The notes under the pieces were generated by a model. The model saw only the letters and a program-made list of their open reading frames with translations. It was not told the origin of the DNA and did no database searches. This document shows, piece after piece, positions 24,406 through 34,041 of a stretch of 64,000 nucleotides of DNA (position 1 is its first letter; each line of letters starts with the position of its first letter). The position numbers and the translations under genes were made by a program. Location: contig UQOC01000007.1 in assembly GCA_900542565.1 (NCBI GenBank), positions 3,627 to 67,626 on the forward strand. The letters are read 5' to 3'. The DNA comes from an uncultured Eubacteriales bacterium. GTDB taxonomy: Bacteria > Bacillota > Clostridia > Peptostreptococcales > Anaerovoracaceae.

Positions 24406-25758
24406 ATGAGGAAAAGATTGATCTTGCTGATGGTTATCACTTTGCTGATGATCTCAGCTTTTAATACAGCTACTGTTTTTGGCGCTTCGGCATCCTTTTC
24501 GGTCTCAGGAGGAGGCACATATAATGTCGGAGATACGGTGAGGATAACTTATACTTATTCGGGAGCAACCTTTGGGGTAGCGACTACTGTTATAAAGTAT
24601 GATCCATCTATATTGCAATATCAATCACCACCTTCAGGAGGAGAAGGACCTTCGACTGCTTCTGGAGAAATACGGGTTATTGCAGGAAGTGGGAACCAAA
24701 GTTCAACTTTATCCGTTACAGTAACATTCAAAGCTTTGAAAGCAGGGTCGTCGACGATATCCTTTTCACATGATGTTGTTGACTATGACTTTAATCAATT
24801 AAGCGTACCGTCAAAATCAACTACCGTAACCGTGACAAACTCCTCATCCTCCGCTTCCGGCAACGCCAATCTGGCTTCCCTCAGCGTATCGGCAGGGACT
24901 TTGTCACCGTCATTTTCAGCCTCAAGGACATCATATACGGTAAATGTGGATAATGATGTCACCGTCTGCACCATCAGCGCTACACCGGCCGATTCGGGAG
25001 CGTCCATATCAGTCTCAGGATCCATGTATCTGTCGGTGGGGACCAATACAAGAAAAGTAACGGTGACTGCAGAAAACGGGACGACAAAGACATATACGAT
25101 CACGATCATAAGAAGCGGTGACGGCTCATCTTCTGAAGGAACCGATACCGAGGATCCCAATGGCGGGGACGCTCAAAATCCTGCTGAAGATATCAAGGTA
25201 ACAGTTGGCGATAAGGAATATATCGTAAACGACACTTTTACAGAAAATGATTTCCCCACAGGATTCACCATGACCATAGCTCAGTATGGAGATCATGAGA
25301 TACCTGTTATAAAAGATAATGCGCTCAAATACACTCTTGCATTGCTGACAGATCCCGAAACCGGAGACTCAAGATGGTTTTTCTATGACGAAGAAACCGA
25401 TACTTTTTCAGAACGTGTTGAGATGACAGCAGATGAGGCCATGGAATATGCCAACCTTTTATCGGATTCCGGCAAGCCTGACGGTGGAGAAAAGGGAATG
25501 ACGGCCTCCGACAAGATCCTCTTTGCAGGACTGGGTGCAACGGTTGCCGCTCTGGCTGTGGCAGTCATGGTATTGCAGGTAAAGATACTGAGAAGAAAGA
25601 AACCTCGTAAAGCTCCGCAGATTCCGTACTCACAAGACCAAGACACCCTGGATGACGCTTCGCATGGATCAGGCACAGATCAGATGGGCGAAGATGATAA
25701 CGGAGAAACCGGTCATGAGAAAGAAGAGCCGGATACTGATCCAGGTGCAGATAATTAG
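24406..25758 (+). CDS. Membrane-anchored cohesin-domain protein
   Basis: The 450-residue protein has a signal peptide (residues 1-27), a cohesin-like domain (about 28-146: YNVGDTVRITYTYSG, TTVIKYDPSIL, VTVTFKALKAGSSTISF), a cadherin-like beta-sandwich (about 155-240) similar to that of the preceding gene, a spacer, and a C-terminal membrane helix (about 373-395, AGLGATVAALAVAVMVLQV). A basic stop signal and a long acidic cytosolic tail follow. The cohesin faces outside and can be expected to bind the dockerin of the upstream gene. The cohesin-coding part is visibly more AT-rich than its surroundings. The domain call is from pattern, not from a profile search. Confidence 0.82.
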   Translation: MRKRLILLMVITLLMISAFNTATVFGASASFSVSGGGTYNVGDTVRITYTYSGATFGVATTVIKYDPSILQYQSPPSGGEGPSTASGEIRVIAGSGNQSSTLSVTVTFKALKAGSSTISFSHDVVDYDFNQLSVPSKSTTVTVTNSSSSASGNANLASLSVSAGTLSPSFSASRTSYTVNVDNDVTVCTISATPADSGASISVSGSMYLSVGTNTRKVTVTAENGTTKTYTITIIRSGDGSSSEGTDTEDPNGGDAQNPAEDIKVTVGDKEYIVNDTFTENDFPTGFTMTIAQYGDHEIPVIKDNALKYTLALLTDPETGDSRWFFYDEETDTFSERVEMTADEAMEYANLLSDSGKPDGGEKGMTASDKILFAGLGATVAALAVAVMVLQVKILRRKKPRKAPQIPYSQDQDTLDDASHGSGTDQMGEDDNGETGHEKEEPDTDPGADN

Positions 25759-25796
25759 CCGGCCTGGGTAAAACGCCGTAGAAAAGAGCATATTTA

Positions 25797-25829
25797 AGGG
25801 GCTTCCGCCTTGAGCGGAAGCCCCTTTTT
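25797..25829 (+). terminator. Terminator after the cohesin gene
   Basis: AGGGGCTTCCGC / GCGGAAGCCCCT stem over a CTTGA loop, then TTTTT. Confidence 0.93.
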
Positions 25830-25833
25830 ACAT

Positions 25834-26775
25834 CTAATGGTCAAGTATGCATAACAGCTTTTTCCCCTGCCAAGTATCTCGGAGATTGAGCTGTTCGTTT
25901 ATCCTGTTCAAAATGGTACGCTTGTTGAAACTCCAGGGAGGGCTGATGAGGATGGAGCGGGGAGCATCTCCCGTAAGCCTGTGTATCGTTATGTCAGCAG
26001 GTATGATCTCAAGACAGCGGACTACCGTATCCACATATGAATCTATGGAGTCAAATGGCATATAATCTTTATATGCTGTTTCCATGGCCGAACCCCTGAC
26101 TATGTTTAAAAGGTGGAGCTTTATGCCGAAGAGGCCCGGCAGCGAGGATACATATCTTACAGACTGTAGCATCATTTCATCTGTTTCTCCCGGCAGCCCC
26201 AGGATAAGATGGACAACATATTTTATGCCAAGATCGGAAAGGGCAGAGACAGCTTTATCAAACACTGAAAGGTCATAACACCTGTTGATTTCCTGTGCTG
26301 TTTGGCGGTGTATTGTCTGGAGTCCCAGTTCGATCCACATGAAATGGTCCCGGTTTATCTCGGAAAGCAGGCCGAGGGTTTCCGGCGGCAGACAGTCGGG
26401 GCATGTGCCGATGACGAGACCCTCTATCCGTGGATCGTCAAGGACAGAATAAAATTTTTCCCGCAGCAGCGCCGCAGGTCCGTAAGTATTAGTGTGATTC
26501 TGAAAATATCCCAGATATTTGGCTTTCGGCCATTTTTCAGACAGGAGGGCGATCTGTTCGTCGATGGAAGATGCAAATTCGCCGGAACCTGAATCTGAAC
26601 AGAAAGTACATCCGCCTGTGCCCTTGCTGCCATCCCGGTTGGGGCAGGTAAAGCCGCCGTCAATGGCCAGCTTTATGGTCTTCTGGCCGAAATGTTTTTT
26701 CAGCCACAGATCGGCCGGAAAAAAGCGGCGGCCCTGAAAATGTTCAGGTATGGAGATATTATTTTTTTTGTTCAT
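25834..26775 (-). CDS. TIGR01212 family radical SAM protein (YtqA-like)
   Basis: The 313-residue protein carries a cysteine motif CPNRDGSKGTGGCTFC near residue 43, whose spacing (C-x11-C-x2-C) is typical of this radical SAM subgroup and not of the classic CxxxCxxC. GYFQNHTNTY and GLQTIH also match. Members bind a [4Fe-4S] cluster and SAM; the substrate is not established. I chose the ATG at 26775, which has AAAGGA upstream; a longer frame upstream to 26862 lacks support and would cover the queH promoter. Confidence 0.87.
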   Translation of the reverse strand: MNKKNNISIPEHFQGRRFFPADLWLKKHFGQKTIKLAIDGGFTCPNRDGSKGTGGCTFCSDSGSGEFASSIDEQIALLSEKWPKAKYLGYFQNHTNTYGPAALLREKFYSVLDDPRIEGLVIGTCPDCLPPETLGLLSEINRDHFMWIELGLQTIHRQTAQEINRCYDLSVFDKAVSALSDLGIKYVVHLILGLPGETDEMMLQSVRYVSSLPGLFGIKLHLLNIVRGSAMETAYKDYMPFDSIDSYVDTVVRCLEIIPADITIHRLTGDAPRSILISPPWSFNKRTILNRINEQLNLRDTWQGKKLLCILDH

Positions 26776-26790
26776 ATACGCTTTAATCCT

Positions 26791-26818
26791 TTGAAATGTC
26801 AAGGTCTTGTGGTATAAT
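26791..26818 (+). promoter_or_regulatory. Promoter for queH
   Basis: TTGAAA (26791-26796), 16 bases, TATAAT (26813-26818). Confidence 0.7.
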
Positions 26819-26874
26819 CTAATAGTATTATAAAAAGTCAGATTTGTCAAAGATGACATCATGAGGGATCACCG

Positions 26875-27522
26875 ATGGTAAAAAAGACACAGCCTCAGGC
26901 TCAGACATGTACAGGACACAAAGACAACAGAGGGATAATAGGACAGGGTGTTGAAGTAAAAGTCATAAAGAACAGGCTTTTGCTCCATTCCTGCTGCGGC
27001 CCATGCAGCACTGCATGCGTGGAAAGGCTCGTGCCGGTCTATAAGGTGACGATATTCTTTTATAATCCAAACATAACAGACAGAGAGGAATACGAGAAGC
27101 GAAAACAATCGCAGATCGATTTCATAAAAAAATACAACCAGAAACTGCCCGATGAAGATAAGATAGAATTCATCGAAGGCGAATATATGCCTGAAGAATT
27201 CTATGAGGCGGCGCAGGGACTCGAATCAGAACCGGAAGGGGGCTCAAGGTGTACGGAATGTTTCCGGCTCCGTCTAGAAAGAACGGCGCAGGCAGCAATC
27301 CGTACAGGTAATCAGCTCTTTGGGACCACCCTGACGGTGAGCCCGCACAAGAGCTACAGCATGGTTTCTGCCATAGGATGTGAAATCGCCAACGCATACG
27401 GACTGGAATTCCTCGACATGGATTTCAAGAAGAAAGCAGGGTTCCAGAAAAGCATACAGATGTCCAGGGAATACGGACTGTACAGGCAGAACTATTGCGG
27501 ATGTGAATTTTCTAAAAAATAA
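26875..27522 (+). CDS. queH: Epoxyqueuosine reductase QueH
   Basis: The 215-residue protein contains the QueH cysteine pairs HSCCGPCSTAC (about residues 38-48), FYNPNI, SRCTECFRLR near 122-131 and the late cysteines YCGCEFS. These hold Fe-S and metal centres. QueH reduces epoxyqueuosine to queuosine in tRNA and is unrelated to QueG. The other queuosine genes in the window are queA (55856) and tgt (60988). There is an N-terminal extension of about 30 residues. asnA follows 23 bases later. Confidence 0.92.
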   Translation: MVKKTQPQAQTCTGHKDNRGIIGQGVEVKVIKNRLLLHSCCGPCSTACVERLVPVYKVTIFFYNPNITDREEYEKRKQSQIDFIKKYNQKLPDEDKIEFIEGEYMPEEFYEAAQGLESEPEGGSRCTECFRLRLERTAQAAIRTGNQLFGTTLTVSPHKSYSMVSAIGCEIANAYGLEFLDMDFKKKAGFQKSIQMSREYGLYRQNYCGCEFSKK

Positions 27523-27545
27523 TTTGATGACTTGGAGGAACAAAA

Positions 27546-28556
27546 ATGTCATACCTGATATTACCCAAAGACTACAGCCCTGTTATAGACCTGATGGAAA
27601 GCCAGAGGGCAATTAAAAAGATCAAAGATTATTTTCAGCAGGAACTGGCATACGGCCTGAGCCTGCGCAGAGTTTCGGCGCCTCTTTTCGTAGACCCAAA
27701 GACCGGACTCAACGATAACCTCAACGGCGTTGAAAGGAGAGTATCATTCACCCTTAAAGATATTGACGAAATGGAAGTGGAGGTAGTCCAGTCTCTTGCA
27801 AAGTGGAAAAGGATGGCCCTGGGAAAATACGGCATAGAGCCCGGACATGGCATATATACCGATATGAACGCCATCAGAAGAGATGAAGAACTCGACAACC
27901 TCCATTCCGTATATGTGGATCAATGGGACTGGGAAAAGGTCATAACAAAAGACCAGAGGACCGAAGCATATCTGAAGGAAACAGTCGTTACCATATACAA
28001 CTCTCTGAAAAACCTGGGAGATTATGTGAACAGGCTATATAAAGACCTTTATACAGAACTTCCGAACGAGATCTTTTTTGTGACCACTCAGGAACTGGAA
28101 GACATGTATCCTGACCTGACTCCAAAGGAAAGAGAAGATGCCGTGACCAAAGATCACAGAGCGGTGTTCATAATGAAAATAGGAGGAAGGCTCAGATCAG
28201 GAGAAAAACATGACGGCAGATCTCCTGACTATGATGACTGGGAACTCAACGGCGACATCATACTCTGGAACGATATCCTTGACAGGGCATTTGAGATATC
28301 TTCCATGGGCATAAGAGTTGATGCTGATGCCATGGCACGCCAGCTCAAAGCTGAAGGCTGCCAGGAGAGGGCCGAGCTGCCTTTCCAGAAGGCAGTGCTT
28401 GAAAACAAACTTCCGTACACCATCGGAGGAGGAATCGGACAGAGCCGTCTGTGCATGTATTTCCTTAGAAAAGCTCATATAGGAGAAGCGCAGGTATCTG
28501 TATGGCCTGACGAAATGGTGGAGGCCTGTAAAGCAAACAACATATACCTGCTCTAA
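27546..28556 (+). CDS. asnA: Aspartate-ammonia ligase (asparagine synthetase A)
   Basis: The 336-residue cytosolic enzyme matches AsnA throughout, with the class II aminoacyl-tRNA-synthetase-like core: VSAPLFVD near 40, [33 protein letters not shown] near 103-115, YVDQWDWE and the end [14 protein letters not shown]. It makes asparagine from aspartate, ammonia and ATP. TTGGAGGAAC precedes the ATG. No T-box leader is visible in the 23-base gap to queH. Confidence 0.97.
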   Translation: MSYLILPKDYSPVIDLMESQRAIKKIKDYFQQELAYGLSLRRVSAPLFVDPKTGLNDNLNGVERRVSFTLKDIDEMEVEVVQSLAKWKRMALGKYGIEPGHGIYTDMNAIRRDEELDNLHSVYVDQWDWEKVITKDQRTEAYLKETVVTIYNSLKNLGDYVNRLYKDLYTELPNEIFFVTTQELEDMYPDLTPKEREDAVTKDHRAVFIMKIGGRLRSGEKHDGRSPDYDDWELNGDIILWNDILDRAFEISSMGIRVDADAMARQLKAEGCQERAELPFQKAVLENKLPYTIGGGIGQSRLCMYFLRKAHIGEAQVSVWPDEMVEACKANNIYLL

Positions 28557-28562
28557 AAGATA

Positions 28563-30572
28563 ATGATTTACATAAATGCAGTTGTAGACAATAAGAGCAG
28601 ATATACAGACAACCTGTTTACTTACAGCGCAGATGAGGATGTAAAGGCCGGAGATCTTGTTTCGGTGCCTTTCGGTCCCCATGATACTGTAAAAAAAGCT
28701 ATAGTCTGCGGGACGGCCAGCAGGACGGACTGTCCCGCAGATAAGATAAAACCCGTTTTGCAGGTGCTCAGGCCTGCATACCTGACACAGGAGATCGTCA
28801 GGACGGCTTTGTGGATGAAACAGCGGTACGGGATCAGATATCACGATGCCTTCAGATGTTTCATTGCAGAGGGAAAGCCTCCAAGACCCGGAAAGGAAAA
28901 AGAACCATACAAAGGCATAAGCGGTCATTATGAACGGCCGGAACGGCTTACCGGAGAACAGATGACCGCCGTTTCCAAGATCAGCCGGGCCATCGAAGAT
29001 GGACGGCAGGAGTCTTTTCTGCTGTATGGGGTTACGGCAAGCGGCAAGACCGAAGTCTATATGGAGGCAATAGATAAAGTCCTGGGCAAAGGCAAGACAG
29101 CAATAATGCTGGTGCCGGAAATCTCTCTTACCAAGCAGATAATCCGGGAATTTGCCGGAAGGTTCGGCAAAGATATCATTGCCGTTATGCACAGCAGGCT
29201 TACACAGCGGGAACGATATGACGAATGGGAGAGGATAAGAGACGGCAGGGCCAGGATCGTGATAGGAGCAAGGATGGGAGTGTTTGCACCTGTCGAAGAT
29301 CTGGGCCTTATCATAATGGATGAGGAGCAGGAGCCTAGCTATAAAGCTGACATGACGCCCAAGTATGATACGGTGGATATAGCTTACAAGAGGATATCTT
29401 CTTATGACGGAGTCCTTATCCTGGGCAGTGCTACCCCTTCGGTAGTCTCATATTACAGGGCGAAGCAGGGCATATATGAACTGCTGACTCTCAGAGAACG
29501 CTTCAACAAGACGCCTCTGCCCCGTGTGGAGATAGCCGATATGCGGCAGGAGCTGAAAACCGGCAATAATACCATATTCAGCCGCAGGCTGTTTGAACTG
29601 ATGAAAGAGGAACTGGGCAACGGCCGCCAGGTCATCCTGCTGCAGAACAGAAGGGGATATTCAAGCTTCATTTCCTGCCGCGAATGCGGCCATGTGATGA
29701 AATGTCCCGAATGCAGTATTTCTCTGACATATCATAAAAACATTGAAAAACTCGTATGCCACTATTGCGGGAGGACCTTTCCTGTGCCGGAAAGATGTCC
29801 GGAATGCGGCAGTTCATATATAAAATATTTCGGAATAGGCACTCAGCAAGTTGAGGAGGCGGTAAACAGATACTTTCCTGAAGCCGTTTCAGCCAGACTG
29901 GATATAGATGCCATAAAGTCAAGAAAAGATATGGATAAGATCCTGGATGACTTTTCTGACGGAAAAACCGACATACTTGTGGGCACACAGCTTGTTGCCA
30001 AAGGACTTGACTTTGATAATGTCGGCGTTGTCGGCATAATAGCCGCCGATACAGGCCTGAACATTCCTGACTACCGGTCTGCAGAAAGGACTTTCCAGCT
30101 TGTGACTCAGGCGGCAGGCAGGGCAGGCAGAAGAGATATCCGCGGAGATGTGGTGATCCAGACATATGAACCAGGCAATTATGCTTTGAAAGAAGCGGCT
30201 GCCCATGATTATGATGATTTTTTCGACCAGGAGATAAAACTGAGAAAATTCATGGATTATCCGCCTTTTACAGACCTTATAATGGTAAATTTCACATCGG
30301 AAGAGGCGGAAAAAGCCTTTGAATGTGCCGACAGGGCCGCAGATTATCTGCGCAGGGCCATGGACGGCCTTCATGGCGGAAAGATCCTGGGACCCAAAAG
30401 GTCGATGAGCTTTAAGAGCAAAGATTCGGTCAGGGCATACTTTCTGATAAAATGTCCAAAAGGAGAAAGGAATCAATACATCTTTCACCTGGAAAATTTC
30501 AATAAAAAGATAATAAACGAGGGTTTTAAGTGCAATATAGATATTGATGTCAACCCTTACAGCGCATATTAG
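28563..30572 (+). CDS. priA: Primosomal protein N' (PriA helicase)
   Basis: The 669-residue helicase has a 3'-DNA-binding N-terminus, Walker A GVTASGKTE near residue 160, an SF2 motif II reading DEEQ (normally DEEH) near 257, GSATPS motif III, the zinc-binding insert (CRECGHVMKCPEC and CHYCGRTFPVPERCPEC, about 377-420) and QAAGRAGR motif VI. PriA restarts stalled replication forks. It is shorter than typical homologues, mainly in the region before the helicase core. It starts 7 bases after asnA and leads the def-fmt run. Confidence 0.95.
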   Translation: MIYINAVVDNKSRYTDNLFTYSADEDVKAGDLVSVPFGPHDTVKKAIVCGTASRTDCPADKIKPVLQVLRPAYLTQEIVRTALWMKQRYGIRYHDAFRCFIAEGKPPRPGKEKEPYKGISGHYERPERLTGEQMTAVSKISRAIEDGRQESFLLYGVTASGKTEVYMEAIDKVLGKGKTAIMLVPEISLTKQIIREFAGRFGKDIIAVMHSRLTQRERYDEWERIRDGRARIVIGARMGVFAPVEDLGLIIMDEEQEPSYKADMTPKYDTVDIAYKRISSYDGVLILGSATPSVVSYYRAKQGIYELLTLRERFNKTPLPRVEIADMRQELKTGNNTIFSRRLFELMKEELGNGRQVILLQNRRGYSSFISCRECGHVMKCPECSISLTYHKNIEKLVCHYCGRTFPVPERCPECGSSYIKYFGIGTQQVEEAVNRYFPEAVSARLDIDAIKSRKDMDKILDDFSDGKTDILVGTQLVAKGLDFDNVGVVGIIAADTGLNIPDYRSAERTFQLVTQAAGRAGRRDIRGDVVIQTYEPGNYALKEAAAHDYDDFFDQEIKLRKFMDYPPFTDLIMVNFTSEEAEKAFECADRAADYLRRAMDGLHGGKILGPKRSMSFKSKDSVRAYFLIKCPKGERNQYIFHLENFNKKIINEGFKCNIDIDVNPYSAY

Positions 30573-30592
30573 TAACCGGAGGTAAAAGGATT

Positions 30593-31108
30593 ATGGCCTT
30601 AAGACATATCGTAACAGAAGGCGACGAGATACTGAGAAAACATTGCAGGGAAGTCACAGAAGTGACCGAACGGATAAGGCAGACCATGACAGACATGCTC
30701 GAAACCATGAGAGCTGAGTTTGGCGTAGGGATAGCGGCTCCGCAGGTGGGGATCATGAGGCGGATGTTTGTAGCTGAACCTGAACCGGGCAGAGTATATT
30801 ATATGATAAATCCGGTGATCCTTGAACAGAGCGGAAGCCAGGCAGGAGATGAAGGCTGTCTGAGCGTGCCGGGTCTCATAGGCACGGTTGACAGACCGTC
30901 CCACATAAAAATAGAAGCCCTTGACCTGGATGGTGTCAGACAGACATATGAATTTGACGACTTTGACGCCAGAGTAATGTGTCACGAGTACGATCATCTT
31001 GAAGGTATTTTATATACCGATAAAGCTACCAATGTCAGGGAGGCCATCGAAGAGGCAGACGAGGAAGGCGTACCCTCGGACGAAAAAAAGCAGGATGGGA
31101 GTAACTGA
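30593..31108 (+). CDS. def: Peptide deformylase
   Basis: The 171-residue metalloenzyme has motif 1 GIAAPQVG near 46-53, motif 2 EGCLSVPG near 87-94 and motif 3 HEYDHLEG near 130-137. The cysteine and two histidines bind the catalytic metal. Motif 3 is preceded by cysteine where glutamine is usual. It removes the formyl group from new proteins and is followed by fmt, which adds it, as in most bacteria. ACCGGAGGTAAAAGG precedes the ATG. Confidence 0.97.
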   Translation: MALRHIVTEGDEILRKHCREVTEVTERIRQTMTDMLETMRAEFGVGIAAPQVGIMRRMFVAEPEPGRVYYMINPVILEQSGSQAGDEGCLSVPGLIGTVDRPSHIKIEALDLDGVRQTYEFDDFDARVMCHEYDHLEGILYTDKATNVREAIEEADEEGVPSDEKKQDGSN

Positions 31109-31110
31109 GC

Positions 31111-32040
31111 ATGAAAACAGTATTTATGGGAACTCCGGAATTTTCTGCGACCATATTGGATTATCTGTATAAAAGCAGTCACACAGTTGAGCTTGTCATA
31201 ACTCAGCCTGACAGGGCCAGAGACAGAGGGAAGAAAATACAGGTAACTCCTGTAAAGGAGCTGGCTGCAGGACATGGCACCCCCATCATGCAGCCGGAGA
31301 GACTTGGCGGAGATGAAAAGGTAATGGACCGGCTTAAAGACATTGCGCCGGACATCATAATAGTGGCTGCGTATGGCCAGATACTGCCCCAAGAGGTGCT
31401 GACACTTCCCAGATTCGGATGTGTCAATGTTCATGCATCCCTTTTGCCTAAGCTCAGAGGAGCTTCACCGATCCAGAGAGCAATAGCTGACGGAGAAGAA
31501 AAGACAGGTGTGACCATAATGCAGATGGCCAGGGGCCTGGATACAGGAGATATAATATCCCAGGAAGAAATATCCATAGGCCGGATGAATTCCGGCAGTC
31601 TCCACGACGCATTGGCACAGGCAGGAGGAAGGCTGCTGATACAGACATTGAGGTCCATTGAAGACGGTACCGCAGTTTCGGTGCCGCAAGATGAAAGCAA
31701 GGCCACATACGCCGGGCTGATCTCCAAAAAAGATGGAAAGCTGGACTTTTCCAGGAGACCGGAGGAGATAGAACGCCTGATAAGGGCGTATGATCCATGG
31801 CCGGGAGCTTTCTGCTCCTACAAAGGACAGACAGTAAAAATATGGAAAGCACATCCTGAGGATCGTAACATAGATAAGCCGTCAGGCACGGTCGTGGGGG
31901 TATCACCAGAAGGTATTAAAATATCTTGCGGAGGAAAAATACTCGTAATAGAAGAATTACAGGTCCCTGGGAAAAAACGGATGAAGGTCTCGGAATATAT
32001 CAAAGGCCATGATGTGCCTGAAGGGACCATGTTTGAATGA
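31111..32040 (+). CDS. fmt: Methionyl-tRNA formyltransferase
   Basis: The 309-residue enzyme has the formyl-donor binding signature VNVHASLLPKLRGASP near residues 105-120 with the catalytic N-H-D residues, ITQPDRARDRGKK in the substrate loop, and a C-terminal OB-like domain (SYKGQTVKIW). It formylates initiator Met-tRNA. The start lies 2 bases after the def stop. Confidence 0.97.
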   Translation: MKTVFMGTPEFSATILDYLYKSSHTVELVITQPDRARDRGKKIQVTPVKELAAGHGTPIMQPERLGGDEKVMDRLKDIAPDIIIVAAYGQILPQEVLTLPRFGCVNVHASLLPKLRGASPIQRAIADGEEKTGVTIMQMARGLDTGDIISQEEISIGRMNSGSLHDALAQAGGRLLIQTLRSIEDGTAVSVPQDESKATYAGLISKKDGKLDFSRRPEEIERLIRAYDPWPGAFCSYKGQTVKIWKAHPEDRNIDKPSGTVVGVSPEGIKISCGGKILVIEELQVPGKKRMKVSEYIKGHDVPEGTMFE

Positions 32041-32056
32041 TCGAAGGAGAATAAGG

Positions 32057-32752
32057 ATGACATATGAATTCTCTATGATGCTGTTCCTGGCGGCTATGGT
32101 ATTTACCCTGATAGCCCAGAGCAGAGTCAGCGGCAGTTTTAAAAAATATTCTCAGGTCAGGAACCAAAGAGGGCTGACAGGCGAAGAAGCTGCCAGAAAA
32201 GTGCTGGATGCCAACGGCTTGTCAGATGTGACCATTGAACAGATAAGGGGGAACCTTACAGATCATTACGATCCCCGCACAAGAGTCTTGAGGCTTTCTC
32301 AGGGAGTTTATTCCATAGACTCGGTGGCCGCTGTCAGCGTGGCATGCCATGAGGCGGGGCACGCCATACAGCATGCTGTGGGCTATGGGCCGCTCAAGGT
32401 AAGGAACAGCATAGTTCCTGCGGTCAATGTGGCATCAAGGCTGAGCTGGATCCTCATCCTCGCAGGGCTCATAATGGTAGCTGCAGAAAATTATATAGGA
32501 GATATGCTGTTCAATATAGGAGTCATTTTCTTTCTGGCAGTGATACTTTTCCACGGGATAACTCTGCCAGTTGAGTTTGATGCCAGCAGACGGGCTCTTG
32601 AACAGATGGAAGCCACAGGCGTCATATATCAGGACGAAGAAAGAGGCGCAAAAAAAGTACTCTCGGCGGCTGCCATGACATATGTGGCGTCCCTTGCGGT
32701 GGCTGTTGCCAACCTTCTCAGGATACTGGCTATCAGAGGAAGAAGAGATTGA
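32057..32752 (+). CDS. Zinc metallopeptidase, YugP family
   Basis: The 231-residue membrane protein has a first helix (residues 6-22), the metal motif CHEAGHAIQHA near residue 99-109, and three further hydrophobic segments, with LPVEFDASRRAL between them, all typical of YugP-like peptidases. Substrates are unknown. The ATG at 32057 follows GAAGGAGAATAAGG. This gene sits between fmt and rsmB in many Clostridia. The stop TGA overlaps the rsmB ATG. Confidence 0.9.
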   Translation: MTYEFSMMLFLAAMVFTLIAQSRVSGSFKKYSQVRNQRGLTGEEAARKVLDANGLSDVTIEQIRGNLTDHYDPRTRVLRLSQGVYSIDSVAAVSVACHEAGHAIQHAVGYGPLKVRNSIVPAVNVASRLSWILILAGLIMVAAENYIGDMLFNIGVIFFLAVILFHGITLPVEFDASRRALEQMEATGVIYQDEERGAKKVLSAAAMTYVASLAVAVANLLRILAIRGRRD

Positions 32753-34029
32753 TGGACCGCAACAGGAAAGCAGCATTTGACATACTTTTGTCTGTAGAAA
32801 AAGGAGCTTATTCTAATATAGCCTCCAATAAGATAATAACACAGAGCAGGCCTGATGATCCCCGTTTTGTAAGGGAGCTTGTCCACGGAGTGCTTTCCGG
32901 GGAGATATTTCTGGATCATGTCCTTGACCAGCTCATACCCTCCGGTATCAAAAAAGTCAAAGCAAGAGAAAAAATATTGCTCCGCCTTGGACTCTTTCAG
33001 ATCATAAAGGCTGAGAAAATACCGGATTATGCCGCTGTGGGCCAGACTACGGAAATGGCGAAAAAACTCTGCCGCGGCAGAGATGGCTTCGTCAACGGCG
33101 TGCTGCGCGGATATTTAAAGAAACGGGATCAGATGGTGTTTCCCGGCAGAGAAGAAGATCTGCGGGAGTTTCTGAGAGTAAATTACTCATTTCCCCTGTG
33201 GATAATAGACCTCTGGACTGAGCAGTTCGGTGCAGATGTCTGCGAAGATATGCTAAAGGCATCAAACTGCAGGCCGGATCTTTCCATCAGGATAAACAGG
33301 CTTAAAACAGACAGGAACAGTCTGACAAGAGAGCTGGAGAAAGAGGGCATTGAGGTCAGGCCGGGAAACCTGTCCCCAAGAGCACTGATACTTTTGTCGG
33401 GAAAAGGAGTGTTCACAACATCCGCCTACAAAAACGGCAAGTTTTCAGTACAGGATGAAGCGTCGATCTTTGCGGCTGACACCATAGGAGCTCTTCCGGG
33501 CGAAAATGTGATCGACATGTGCGCAGCTCCCGGCGGGAAAGCTGCCGCCATGGCAGAAATGATGGAAAACCGGGGCACACTGACTGCCTGCGACATATTT
33601 GACCATAAGCTGGAACTGATAAAAGATCAGGCGCAAAGGCTTGGGATTGAAAATATAAAGGTCAGGCTGGCTGACGGTCGCAATGGAGACCCGTCAATGG
33701 CGGAAAGCGCTGACAGAGTGCTGGTGGATGCTCCATGCAGCGGTCTGGGCGTCATCAGGAGAAGGCCGGAGATACGGTACAGATCTGCGGAAGGAATATC
33801 AGATATAATACAGATACAGAAAATGATCCTGCAAAACGCTTCGTCTTATGTAAAAAAGGGCGGAATGCTCATGTACAGTACCTGTACAGTCAATGATGGG
33901 GAAAACAGAAGGCAGATCGAGGCCTTTACAGAGAAAAACAGCAATTTTGAGATAATATATCAGAAACAGTTTTTACCGACGCAGGATGTGGATGGATTCT
34001 ACATCTGCAAAATGTTGAAAAAGGGGTGA
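32752..34029 (+). CDS. rsmB: 16S rRNA (cytosine-967 C5)-methyltransferase RsmB
   Basis: The 425-residue protein has an N-terminal NusB-like RNA-binding domain (about 1-130, with RELVHGVLSG and LRLGLFQI) and a C-terminal SAM-dependent domain with MCAAPGGKAAAMAE near 253-266, the catalytic-cysteine motif DAPCSGLGVIRR near 325 and STCTVN. It makes m5C967 in 16S rRNA. The start overlaps the preceding stop. In many Firmicutes rlmN comes next, but here prpC follows after 12 bases. Confidence 0.95.
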   Translation: MDRNRKAAFDILLSVEKGAYSNIASNKIITQSRPDDPRFVRELVHGVLSGEIFLDHVLDQLIPSGIKKVKAREKILLRLGLFQIIKAEKIPDYAAVGQTTEMAKKLCRGRDGFVNGVLRGYLKKRDQMVFPGREEDLREFLRVNYSFPLWIIDLWTEQFGADVCEDMLKASNCRPDLSIRINRLKTDRNSLTRELEKEGIEVRPGNLSPRALILLSGKGVFTTSAYKNGKFSVQDEASIFAADTIGALPGENVIDMCAAPGGKAAAMAEMMENRGTLTACDIFDHKLELIKDQAQRLGIENIKVRLADGRNGDPSMAESADRVLVDAPCSGLGVIRRRPEIRYRSAEGISDIIQIQKMILQNASSYVKKGGMLMYSTCTVNDGENRRQIEAFTEKNSNFEIIYQKQFLPTQDVDGFYICKMLKKG

Positions 34030-34041
34030 CAAGAGGACTTT

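Noticed and set aside
26776..26862. Longer N-terminus for the radical SAM protein
   Set aside because: The extra 29 residues have no ribosome binding site and overlap the queH promoter on the other strand.
27523..27545. T-box leader expected ahead of asnA
   Set aside because: The gap to queH is only 23 bases; no T-box sequence or tRNA-Asn specifier is present.
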